Below are positions 1-17,200 of a stretch of 64,000 nucleotides of DNA, in pieces. Below the pieces are notes generated by a model. That model was not told the DNA's origin and ran no database searches. It saw only the letters and a list, made by a program, of their open reading frames with translations. The translations under genes and the position numbers were made by a program. Positions within the stretch are counted from its first letter, which is position 1. Every line of letters starts with the position of its first letter. This DNA comes from Corella eumyota (Eukaryota > Chordata > Ascidiacea > Phlebobranchia > Corellidae), in the NCBI GenBank assembly GCA_963082875.1, contig OY720098.1, positions 16,926,001 to 16,990,000 of the forward strand, read 5' to 3'.

Positions 1-2828
<2,828 letters not shown>

Positions 2829-2992
2829 ATTAACTTGGCTGTTAAACATTTAAAAGCACTTTTAATTATGGTGTCATCTAGTAGTATTACAAGTGATGTA
2901 TATAAGTAGTAATATCGTCATGGTGCATATGTTTTTCAGGTGTTGTAATCTAGCTATCAAAATAGTTTATTGTATAAGCCAATTAACATTGT

Positions 2993-2998
2993 AATAAA
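2993..2998 (+). promoter_or_regulatory. Candidate poly(A) signal of P450 copy 1
   Basis: AATAAA about 165 bp after the stop codon. The same hexamer sits in the matching 3' flank of copy 2 at 7106-7111, so it was probably part of the duplicated unit. Confidence 0.4.
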
Positions 2999-3190
2999 CG
3001 TGCTAAAAAATTATAAACTGTTATATTTATTTAATAATAAAATGGATTTAAATTCATTTAATTAATTGAAAAACAGATTTGTTACAATTGTTTATAGTTG
3101 ATATATAAGCAATGTAGCTGATTTATTAATGTTATTAGGCTAATTAAAATGCATTTTGTTGTAAAGAAAGTTCAGTAGAAAAATTAAAAG

Positions 3191-3265
3191 GAATCTAAGA
3201 TTATGAGAAAGCTTATTTCACAAAGTGAATCAGGTGTTCATGTTCATATTGAAAATGTAGAATAA
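3191..3265 (+). pseudogene. Orphan duplicate of the P450 last-exon 3' end
   Basis: About 75 bp match the end of exon 11 of the neighbouring P450 genes, including the ESGVHVHIE coding stretch and the stop codon position, with scattered substitutions. No haem loop, upstream exon or splice site accompanies it. It sits in the 3' flank of copy 1, inside sequence otherwise shared with the flank of copy 2, which lacks it. It is probably left over from unequal crossing-over in the array. Confidence 0.75.
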
Positions 3266-4037
3266 AGTAGTGTAAAAAATAGTAAATATATATTTCAAGT
3301 TGAAGTATGCGATAAAACTAATAACTAATTTTTTTAATGGCCATATTAAAGTTAAAAATTTAATGGTATTTTTTCGCAAATATTTTATAATCTTATTTGT
3401 TTTACATTAATTTTTCAATTCTATGCAAATATATCGCACTTACATATTTCTTAGTTTGCAATTTACTTTTTAACCTTTTAAATAATACATCATCACAGCT
3501 ATGCAAAAATCCACTAAAATTATAATTTTTTTAATTAATTTAATATGAAAATTTTTTTTATTTTCACATATTATTGCTTAAGGAATTAATGTTAAAAGCG
3601 AATCTTGTGTTTTTCCACAGTTTACCTACTGTAAGTCACAATGAAGTTTTTTCATAAAGTCAATATTGGATTAGCTAATATTTATTTATATGACAAAAAA
3701 TTTTTGCTGACTAAAATATTTTTATGTTTTGTGCTTCATGACATTAGAAAAGTATACAACGTCAGTTTTGCAGAATAATTTACATCATAGCAATCATGTT
3801 TTATTTTGTTTATTAAAACTAATTTAAAATGTTTTACAGGCCTGTTAGAAAGCTTTTACTGCATTAAATTTGATATTAAAACATAATTATGTTTGTTAAA
3901 ATACTTTTAGTTTGTTGAAATTACTTATAAATATGAATGTGTTATACAAGCTTATCAAAAAATATAAAAGCTTTTTTTAAAAAATTTATTATTAGAATTT
4001 TATATTTTTTATTGAATATATAGTTTAAAAGTGTAAA

Positions 4038-6942
<2,905 letters not shown>

Positions 6943-7901
6943 ATTAACTTGGCTGTTAAACATTTAAAAGTACTTTTAATTGTAGTGTCGTCCAATAGCT
7001 TTACGAATTGTGTATATAAGTAGTAATATGGTCATGTTGCATATGTTTTTCAGGTGTTATAATTTAACTATCAAAATAATTTATTGTATAAACCAATTAA
7101 ATTGGAATAAACATGCTAAAAAATTGTGTAAGGGTGTTTTGATAAAATGATTTACTAAATTATTTTAAAATTTTTTTTAATAAAATAGATTAAAATTTGT
7201 TTAATTAACTAAAAGACTGATTCTTTATATGATTGATATATAGGCAATAAAGTTAATTTATTAATATTATTACGCTAATTAAACTGCTGTTTTATTTTAA
7301 AGAAAGTTTGCATCAGCAGAAAATTTAAAATTGTATTTAAAAAACAACATTGGTAATGTGAAAAAATCAATTCTTTTACGATTTAAAAATTATGCATTCA
7401 GTTTATTTAAAGGTTTTGAATTTTTTCATGCGTAAAATAACAGGCTTGAAAAATATTTCATTTTATTTTTATATCCACTCATGCTTAAAATAACAAGTTG
7501 AAAAACATTTTATGTGTATTCAGTCATATCATTTTAGATAGCAAAATAACAATTTTGTTTTTGCATGGTATTAAACTTTGGTCTACTTTAAATGACATTT
7601 TGCTCTGTTGTTTATCCAAACCTCTAGGGCATTAAACCATGAAATCTAATCTATTTACTTATCTCCTGCGCTGCAGTAACCAGTAGGGAATTATTCTGCA
7701 AATTTTTTTTAAAGATTCAGCCACAGTTTTATTTTATTTTCAACAGTTTTTCAGTTGTTAGTTATAAAAATGGTAAAATATGATGAAAACTTAGTTGTGT
7801 AAATTTGTATGTATGTTTTATATCTAAAAAAAAATTATTAAAATAAAATTATTAAAAGTTGTTTATAAAACTTTAGATTTGTTAAAATATAAAAGAAAAT
7901 A
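6943..7901. other. Spacer between P450 copies 2 and 3
   Basis: AT-rich. The first part matches the 3' flank of copy 1, with a candidate AATAAA at 7106-7111. The rest, upstream of copy 3, shows no gene or recognisable repeat. Confidence 0.55.
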
Positions 7902-10820
7902 ATGACATTTTTTGTCAACTTTGTCCAATATGGCAGTGGGTATATTTTTTCAATGCTTATTAGTGATGTGATATTTTTTATCGCTACATCCTATCTAATT
8001 TGGTCACTTATTAAGCCTATATACAAGCACAGAAAAATGGCAATGATCTTAGAAGAAAAGGCAGGTTCACCACCCAAACATTGGCTATATGGAAATCTTC
8101 CTAAAGTAAGATTGTTTTTTGGTTAAAATTAATAATAAATCTGTAATACTTCTGTTTATTGTTATTTTCGTGCATGTATTTTTGAGCCCTTTTAATGGTA
8201 CTTTTCTAGTGCACAGATTATGCTTCAGGATTTCAGTGGTTGGTTGATATGACAAAAACATTTCCAGTTATGATGAATTTCTGGTATTCGCCTTTTCTTA
8301 CCGAATTATATCTTCATCATTCCGATTCAGCAGCAGCGTACGTTAATAGTGGAGGTATGTTAACAGTTTTGTTTTTAAAAAAGACAACAAACGATTACTG
8401 GATATGTAACAAAAAATTGTTTTAAATTTATAGCTTTAAGTAAAAATAGTATTCAGAATTAAATATATATTTACAGTTATTTAACATTTTGTAGCACCTA
8501 AAAATGAATTTGTCTATCAATTAATAAAACAATGGCTTGGTGATGGACTCCTAGTCAGCAAAGGAAAGAAATGGCAGAGAAAGCGAAGGCTGTTGACACC
8601 AGCATTTCATTACAGCATTCTAAAACAGTAAATCTTTATTATTTGTCCTAAATTTATACCTAAAGTTTAACATTGCAAAAGTTTGTTAAAATATTCTTTA
8701 AATTTATTTTTATTAACAAAAAAATATTTTTAGCATATTTATGGATTAAAACAAAGCACATCAAATTATTGTTAGGTATTCTGTGGTTTTTAACAAAAGC
8801 GTAAAAATCATGCTGAAAAAATGGGATAAAAAGGTTAAGCAAAACATAGACATATCAGATGATGTTAGTCTTATGGCATTAGATTCCATATTAAGTTGTG
8901 CAATGTCATCCAATACCAACCCACAAGAGGAAAGGTATGGAAATAATTAAATAATATCAATTAGTAAAAAAATTTATTTTCTTTTTAAACTAATAGAATT
9001 AAAAAAATAAATCTTTTTTAGTGGTAACGAGTATTTAGATGCAATGAGAAGATGCCAAGAGTTGTTTCAACTAAGATTAAGGACACCTTTATATTTCTTT
9101 AGTTGGATTTATAATTTAACAAAAAATGGAAAAGAAATGGCCAGCTGTATTGAAATATTACATAAACACACTGAAGCGGTAAATTTGACAGTAGGGTTGT
9201 AAAGCAATTTTAAAGACTATTTTTTACTTTTATTTATCATTGATGTGGGAACATTGACTTTACCTAAACATAAAATAACATCAGTTTCCCCGATCTAGTC
9301 TTGAGTTACCTTTGGCAGTTGGCCGAAAACTAAATTTCTAATTAATTGTTGACTAAGCAAGAGTTCATACTGTTTATAGCTCCTTACTTAAAGGTGCTAC
9401 AGCATGGAACCTGTGAAAATTAAATCAGGACCCCATGTAAGGACACTAAATGTTCTGACCACTACACCACACTGCCTTATGTTAAAAAGTGTTTAGTTTT
9501 TTCACTACAAAAAGGTTTTAAATTGTTGTTAGATTATAGCTAAGAGAAAATTGGAATTAAGTGAAAATGACAATATTGATGCAACAAATCAAAATGACAT
9601 AGTTTCTCAAGATAAGAAAACATTGGACTTTCTTGATATACTGTTAAGAACAAAAGTAAGTGTTGCAAACTTATAACTTCAACAATATGTTTAATAGCAA
9701 AATGTTTAACTATAAATTTTAATATAAACTTTAGGATGAAGATGGAAAAGGATTGACTGATTTAGAAATTCGAGATGAAGTTGATACATTTTTGTTTGGA
9801 GGCCATGACACAACTTGGAGTGGTTAGTTTACATTTTTTAAAACTTTTATCTAAGGTCAACATTTCAGTCAAGGCTCTTTAAAAATACATATTATAAAAG
9901 TTTAAAATATTAGCACTATTTTTTGTTCAAGGAATGCAGTGGGCTTTGTATAATTTTGCCAAGCATCCAGAGTTTCAAGAAAAATGTCGAAAAGAAATTG
10001 AGGACGTGGTTGGCGATAAGGAGAATGTTGAATGGTAACTTCACTGTTAAATTAAAAACTGTCTATCTTACAATAGGTTTATATATGAATGTGTTTTATT
10101 ACCTACCTTTCCAAATTCTTTTTTTAGGTCTGACTTGACTAAGTTGGTGTACCTGACAATGTTTTTAAAAGAAAGTTTAAGAATGTATCCCCCAATTTTT
10201 CTAATTGGTAGAAAATTGGAAGAACCTTTAGAAATTCACAGTACCATGAACAAACAAGAAAAAACGACAATACCCAAAAACGCTTCAATCTCTTTAGTTA
10301 TAACTTCTTTGCACAAAAATCCACATTTGTGGGAAGATCCAGATGTAAAATAAAAACAAATTTTTGTAAATTAAAAAAAAACTTATATTAATGTAAAATT
10401 TGACAGAAATTAAGGTGTTTTGATACATGTAAAAGAGTTCAAAAAGTTCAATTGGTGTAGTATTTTACCAATGTTTTATTAAATTTTGCAGACCTTTGAC
10501 CCAGAGCGATTTAACAAAGAAAATAGTAGTAAAAGATCAGCTTATGCTTATCTGCCTTTTTCTGCTGGTAGCAGGTAACTTTAGTTGTTTGTCCAAAACA
10601 AACAAACTGTGATGTACAATTTTTTTAACCATACTTATGCTTTTTTAGAAACTGCATTGGCCAAAACTTTGCAATGAATGAGATGAAAATAGTGTTGGCT
10701 CAAACTATCAGGAGATTTAGGTTGTCAATCAAAAGTGACACCCCCGAATCTAAGGTTATGAGAAAAATTACTTTACAAAGTGAATCAGGTGTTCATGTTT
10801 ATATTGAACATGTGAAGTAA
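7902..10820 (+). CDS. CYP4-type cytochrome P450, copy 3 (complete, I-helix Glu replaced by Gly)
   Basis: Complete 11-exon P450 of 527 residues with exactly the exon lengths of copy 2: 7902-8105, 8210-8354, 8495-8627, 8776-8934, 9022-9178, 9533-9655, 9735-9822, 9932-10034, 10128-10344, 10492-10574, 10649-10820. It keeps the N-terminal anchor, the K-helix KESLR and the haem loop FSAGSRNCIG. It is the most diverged of the three. The I-helix reads FGGHDTTWS where copies 1 and 2 read FEGHDTTAS, so the Glu that tethers haem in many CYP4 enzymes is absent and a Trp follows the Thr pair. Some mammalian CYP4F enzymes also have Gly there and remain active, so this points to altered haem attachment or selectivity, not loss of function. 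Intron 5 carries a SINE that the other copies lack. Confidence 0.93.
9239..9476 (-). repeat. tRNA-derived SINE, nearly full length, in P450 copy 3 intron 5
   Basis: Read on the minus strand it begins with the tRNA-like head GTGTGGTGTAGTGGTCAGAA, then a diverged B-box region, the body, and ends near CCCACATCA. It is absent from introns 5 of copies 1 and 2, so it inserted after that lineage split. Confidence 0.8.
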
Positions 10821-11197
10821 AAGTATACTGCTGCTAAAATACTACTTTGAAGTTGTTGTATATAGAAGTCTTTTAGCTGTTGTGATCAAACGTTCAACGT
10901 TTTAGCTTTCGTTATTATGCTATAAATGCCTATTAGCTTAACCAGTAACGGCATGAAAGCTTAGCCCTACTAACAAATTATCTTGTAAAAAAACAAGCTG
11001 TCATTAAATTTATGTTGTTTTGTATTTATACACAGAAAAGCAGTTATTTTTGAAGAATTTTTACACAAAACCGTTTTATTATATACTAAATCCCCTAAAG
11101 GCAGTTACAAATTAAAGGGTCATGATTGGCATATATATATTTAAATTTTTAGAACAATTTGAAAAAGAATTTGCTAAATTTTTGACAAAACTAAAAA
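10821..11197. other. Convergent intergenic spacer
   Basis: Short AT-rich gap between the 3' ends of P450 copy 3 (plus) and the CXorf58-like gene (minus). It presumably holds both 3' UTRs; nothing else was recognised. Confidence 0.5.
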
Positions 11198-13659
11198 TCA
11201 AGATGCAAAGACGCGCTTAGTTAATTGAGATGAAAAAGTTACCGATCTTGTGTTAGATTCTGGTCGTGACGAAATACTTTGATAAAAACCTTTATTAATG
11301 TCCTCAAAATTAAGGTCTTGTGTCCATTCGTATAATTCTTTAGCTTCGTTGTCTTCTGGCTCACCTTCGGCTATGTTTTTATTTTTTATGACATTTCTAT
11401 GGCCTGAGATAGGGGGGACTTGTTGTCGAGCAACTGATGTTGTGGGTTTAGAGGATCCTCTGTTGTCTGGGGCAACACGTTGTGGTGAAGACGCACGGAC
11501 AGTTAAGTCGACCTTAAAAATTAAAAAAAACATTTATTAAAAAAAATTAATTTTTGACAAGCCCTTAATAAAAATCAATTTGATTTAATTAGTTTACATT
11601 TTTATTGTCTTTAAGGTTACTATCTGGCTGTGACTCCAGACCATACAATTTTCTCATCCTGGCAACCCGTTTTCTTGATTGAACCGATCTTCTTTGAGTT
11701 TGAGAATCAGCTGTTTGGGGATTTCGAAAAATTGTTTTCATCAAGGGGTAAGCACTGTTTGGTGGTGAACTACAAAAAGTAATTTAAAAATTAATTTAAG
11801 GGTTATTCATTATTTTTTTAATTGAAATGATGACTTACAGTAATTTTGAGATCACTTTAAACTGTTCAAGCTGTATGTCTTGTGTGACAGGCCTTGATAA
11901 CAGAATAGGCATTTCAGATTGTAATCTCGGACTTGCAGTTTTAGTATGCAGATACTCCATAATATCGTACATAATACTCTGTCTGGGCAAAGCCTCTAAT
12001 GATAATTGTCGCCAATAGTTTTCTTTGCCGCCAAGATAAGAAGGTGTTTCATCCATATTACTTAAATACTAAAACAAAAAATGAGAAATCAATTTATATT
12101 TTTATGGATCACTACTACAACTTAATAACAAATTCCTAAGTTTAAAGCAGTACTTGTATTTCAAAGAGTGGTAAAACATAAACTACCAGTCTATCTATAA
12201 AATCGAAATGTAAACATAAAATTAATTAGCATTGTAAGAAAAAGGGTTTAAATTACTAAATCATGCAAGTATATTAAAAAATAGCTTTGAATAATTATTT
12301 ACTTACTTGCATGTAGTCTTTAATTGTCGTTACATCAACTTCATCAGTAATTTTGTCTTTTTCAAATTGGCAAGCATCGATAATCATTTGATCGTAAAAT
12401 TTGCGATGGCCCATTAACTTACATGCATCAGTTGCTGCCTAAAAAAAGTATTTAGAAATGGCTGATTTTACAACCTTACCAAAAGGAACTATCTCTACAT
12501 AGCAGATCAATTTAAAGATATTTTTTAAGGTTTGTTATAGATTAAAAAATGTTAACTATCGTCTTAATATTTGGTTTGACAAAAACAATTAATTACTAGG
12601 CTTTATTTTAAAGAATGCAATTTTGAGGCATAAAAAATATCATTACCCATAGCAAGACAAAATATGACATACTTTTTAAATTATTTTTTTTAATTAGCAG
12701 ACTACTTACAAATGAAGCTGGTCGAATTATCTTTTTTCCGCTTATGTATTTCGTGCCATTGCTAACCAAATAAATTTTAAATAAAATAATCGGCGGAAAT
12801 TCTGTTCCACCAAATCGAAATCGAACTTTGGCATTGACACTTGGATCGTTTAACAACTCAGCTTCTTTAGGACTTATTTTTCTTAAAATGTCGTAAGTCC
12901 AGGATTGTTCCTAAAATGAAAAAAGTTTCCATTTATTAATAAAACACAACAAAACAAATATTATTTAATTTAAAAAAAAAATCATGACTTAACTAATTAT
13001 GTTTTGTAGAACATCAATAGTTAAATTTTATTATTACTGTACTATACGTACTGGGCATTACCATACATTTTAAGTTCAACTCCCGCTGCTTTTATTGGGC
13101 CGAGTAACATATCTGTACTTTATGTTTTGGCTGTAAAGTCGTCCTTTTTATATTGGGGATGTATTAAAATAAAGATTCTGTAGCAACTATATTTTAATGC
13201 CAAAATTGGCAAAACGATTTTAACTTACAGCAGCTCTCACTGCGTGTTTGAGCAAAACAAACATTTGCCGATCTCGATATGAAAGATAAGCTCGCTCTAT
13301 CGTAGTTGCTGCAATCAGGTTTCTAATTCTAAAAAAAACAAAAGTTTTATTCCCAGTACTTACAGGTTGTAAATATAAGTTATAAGTAATTTTGGTAGAA
13401 TATAAAACGAAAGAGAAATAAAGGGTTCTTTATATAAAAAAAGGTTTATTTTATTATTGTAACACTTCTTTAACACTGTAACAGTCTTAAGGTCAATTTT
13501 TACGTTTATTAATCAAAACTCATTTTTACCTAACTCAAAAGTTAGAATATGAGCTTAAAAGTTTCTTTATTTATTATACTGTTAAACTTACTGTTTTTCG
13601 GATTCAGCTGTATTTTCTTCATATTGAGACTGCTGCGATTGTGAATTGTTTTTAATCAT
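11198..13659 (-). CDS. CXorf58/C11orf65-like IQ-motif protein
   Basis: Seven-exon gene, about 382 residues. Exons in coding order: 13659-13592, 13328-13229, 12910-12710, 12438-12307, 12068-11839, 11769-11621 and a last exon ending at the stop 11200-11198. Residues about 24-50 (TIERAYLSYRDRQ) look like an IQ calmodulin-binding helix. The core has ISPKEAELL, KVRFRFGGTEFPP, KLMGHRKFYDQM, DYMQYLSNMDETP and NYWRQLSLE, which I recall from vertebrate CXorf58; KEAELL and VRFR.GG..FPP also occur in C11orf65. The C-terminal LYEWTQDLNF has a C11orf65 counterpart. Function is poorly known in either family. The start of the last exon is uncertain: the obvious acceptor at 11513-11514 leaves the phase off by one, whereas an internal acceptor just before 11466 joins correctly. 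It shares a 630-bp divergent promoter with WDR44. Confidence 0.8.
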
Positions 13660-14287
13660 TTTTTTCTGTTGAAAATTGTTTTATATTTCAAAGCACAATA
13701 AAAAAAACCCTCTTTTTCCCTTGGTTTTAAATTAGGTGTTCGTTTTTTTTAATCAAAGGCTTATAAACAAACAAAATAATTTTTTTTTTAATATTGTGTA
13801 CGTTTTAGGTTGCCATAGCAATACGCTTTTAGTGACTGTTTGTTAAAAATGACATATTCTTTATTTTTATGAAGTTAGTTAGCATTAAATCGTAATAAAT
13901 TTTCTAATATTTGAAAATATTTTTAAATTTATAAAAAAAAATTTTTTAAATTTATAAAAAAAATTTTTTTAAATTTATAAAAAAAAAAAAAACTATATTC
14001 TGTTTTTATGCTTTTGGATCTAAGTTTGTAGTTTTGGTTTAATCAATGTATTGTTATATAATGTGGATTAAAAATATATTATTTAAATTTTTTTGATATT
14101 TTTTGTAGATTGTGGTTGGCAAAGTTGCTTTGTATGTAAAAATTATATGTTGTAGAATGCTGCAGATGTATCGAGCGATATCGGCCACAAGTTTGTGTAA
14201 TGATAGAAAAGTTCACAAAAAGTTACATCTCTTGTTTACTGTAATAAAGGTGTCGGGTTTTTACGAAGAAATCGTTTTATTGCAATA
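13660..14287. promoter_or_regulatory. Divergent promoter region between the CXorf58-like gene and WDR44
   Basis: The two start codons face away from each other across 628 bp, so both promoters must lie here or overlap. It contains the A/T tandem repeat at 13921-13992. No clear TATA box could be told apart from the AT-rich background. Confidence 0.5.
13921..13992. repeat. A/T tandem repeat, about three 22-bp units
   Basis: Three head-to-tail units of the form TTTTTAAATTTATAAAAAAA with varying A-run length, inside the divergent promoter. Confidence 0.7.
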
Positions 14288-17200
14288 ATGGATTTGCAAG
14301 ATAGCGACAGCGATGACTTTTACGATGCTCATCAGGACCTAAATTCACCCAAGTAAGTAAAAAATTATATAAAAATAACATTAAATCATTTTAACATGCT
14401 GTAATGGTCTGTTAATTAAAATTTTTATATTTATTTTTTTAAATGGTCGTAGTCTGGTAGTCTGGTAGTTGAGATTAGAATGTGAGTTAGCGTTAAACTT
14501 TGTTTTATATAAAGTAGAAGCGACTTTTTAACTATGCTGTGTCTCAGAATTATTTTGTGTCATGAATATTTTAGACCTTTTATAGTATATACATAAATAT
14601 ATACAAAAAGAAAAAAAAAAGTAATTACTAATTTCTCACAAATGGTTTATATACACAAATGGTTTAACTTTTTAAATCAAAATGATTCCTGTTTTATATG
14701 GTACTGCAATTTCCATATTTGTAAAGTCACATAATTTAACAGCAAACCCAAAATGTTATTATTTGTTTAGATATAATGGTAGACCTTCATTGGTTGTTGA
14801 AAACGAAGACGAAAATTCATCAACAGAAAAAGTTCGTAAAAAATTGTGTTATTTTCTAATTCATTTAGATATTGCAAATTTAGATTTTTTCAAAAACATG
14901 TACTATCTATTTTATAAGAGAAATAATGTACCTTCTATACATAAGGTACTTTTTAAATATCCAGACCCAGTTTTAAGTTTTGTTTAATTAGTCAGAACTT
15001 GGTAACTGAATAATTTACCAAATAATGCTGTTTTTCGGCCACCTATTAACTTGTAATATTTTTAAGGAATTGTCTGAAAACAAAACCCAGCATGTGAGAG
15101 AGGGTGACCTTATTTTAACCCACCTTCTAGAATCGAAAGAAGAAAATGAAACGGTTGTGATTGATAATATTTCCCCACAACCTAGCTCCTTAAAGTTTAA
15201 TTACGATGAAGTTAAAATCACAGAAGAAGTGAAAGATGATGATAAAGATAGCCTAACAGTAAGTATTTTTTAATAACACAGTTCCACCAAATTGAGTTTT
15301 ATGTATAAAATGTTCTGCGCACTTTGTTAAAATTGTATAAAAGCTCAAACTGTATATAAATTTAAATTTAAGACTATGTTAGACACTTTTTTAAACCAAA
15401 GTTTTATCTTAACTATTTTTCAAAAAAAAAATGACTTTTTTTTACTTGCAACAATCACAAATATGTTTGTAATATCATGATTTAACTGAATTTCATGAAT
15501 TTAGCAATATGATGTTGTTAAGTTTTTGTTAAGTTTATCTGACCCTATAAATCTCCAATATTTAAAGAACTTATGGTAATACAGGCATTTTAAAGTACCT
15601 TTTTCTAAATCTGTGAATGAAATTTACCAATTTCTGTAACAAACATTTCAAAAAAGTTTTTACCAAATTAAAGTTTTGTTTTTTTGTACAGGAATTAGAA
15701 AAATCTGTTCCATTTAAAGCCTACATTTCTGAACAACCTGAAGATAACAAAAGTAAACCTAATCACCTATTAGAAATAACACCAGAACTACAAGAAAAAG
15801 AAATCACGAAAAATTCTTTAAAATCTTCACCAGACGTTCAAAAAAAACACGACAGCATATCGCTCTCCGAAAAAACAACACCCTCGGAGCTTTGTGACAT
15901 CATAATTAACTCAGTCGAAAAAGTGTCTACTGAGACATTACAGGGTAACGAAAGTAGGTCGAGTTCGAAACCAGACTTAGTTGCGTCAATAACCGAACGA
16001 CCGAACAATTTGCCTGGTGTTATTCCAGTCGATATTTCATATTTAGGTAAATTTTTTCTTATTTATTTGAATTATTTTAAATTACTCCATTTTTGTCAGG
16101 TTGAATATATTGCTTAATTGGTATTTGATACAAACCAATTAGGCCAACTATTGATTATTGGTTTAAATGTATTTTAATTGATTTTATTTTAAATAGTGAC
16201 CATGTAATCTTTTTCTCTAAGTTTAATTTAAACTGTTTAATTGTTACTTACATTATTTTTATTTTTATATTTTTTTTTGTTTAGAACCAAATAAGTCAGA
16301 CCCAATAAGGATAAAAGAAAATGAAGCCCCAATGAAGATTTCACAACCCCCTAAAAAAGTGCCACCCCCCAGACCTAAAGCTCCCCCGAAAAGACCTCCT
16401 CAACCCAAAATCACTAAGTAAAAAAATAATTCATATCAAGACAAAATATATAAAAACTAGAAAAAAATTATCTGTCAAAAATGCTTATGTTCTTATATGA
16501 TATACATTTATATATGTTTTTTTACATTTATTTATTCTTAATGTGGAAAGGTTAACTTCACAACCTAAACGTAAAGTAACATCAATTACCCTGACACAGT
16601 CTCAAGTTGCCATTGGCAGTTTAGGATATTATAGAATATAATTGCTGTTTATACCGATTAACTTAAGGGCGCTACAGCATAAGAGTAGTGGGAATCAAAC
16701 CCAGGACTTCATATAGTGAAACCAAGTGTTCTGACACTTACGACACGCTGGTAGTGTATCAATACCAATCTTTAGTTATCGTCTTTCAGTTTGTTGTTTT
16801 ATCGTTTTTATTCGACTTTAGTTTATTTTAAATTACAGTTATTTGATTTTTGTTAAGATTAAAAGATGAGGGATTATTAACCCCGAATTCGACAGTCGAG
16901 AAAATTACAAAAGTTTTTGTGGATGTGTTAGACAAAGATAAAAATTCTTCACCACAAGAACCTGAAGTAAAACCAACTAAAAAAGAGTAAATATAATAAT
17001 TAATTAAATTATATGTTGTCTGTTATGTTAAAGAAAAATTAATGGTAATACTTTAAAATTTATTGACTGCTTATACGGTATAGCCATTTATTTAGTCTAT
17101 TCATTTTTTGTTTATTTTTTATATTAAAATGTTTTAAAATACTTGAATATATGTTGTAAATATGATTAACTGTATCTAACAGCTTTTCTTTGTGTGGTTA

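Larger units (their letters stand above)
2829..4037. other. Spacer between P450 copies 1 and 2
   Basis: AT-rich spacer of 1.2 kb. The first 200 bp are homologous to the 3' flank of copy 2. It holds the orphan exon piece at 3191-3265, and the promoter of copy 2 must lie in its last part. No other gene is visible. Confidence 0.6.

Noticed and set aside
11298-11540. 80-codon plus-strand ORF
   Set aside because: Shadow of the last exon of the CXorf58-like gene on the minus strand.
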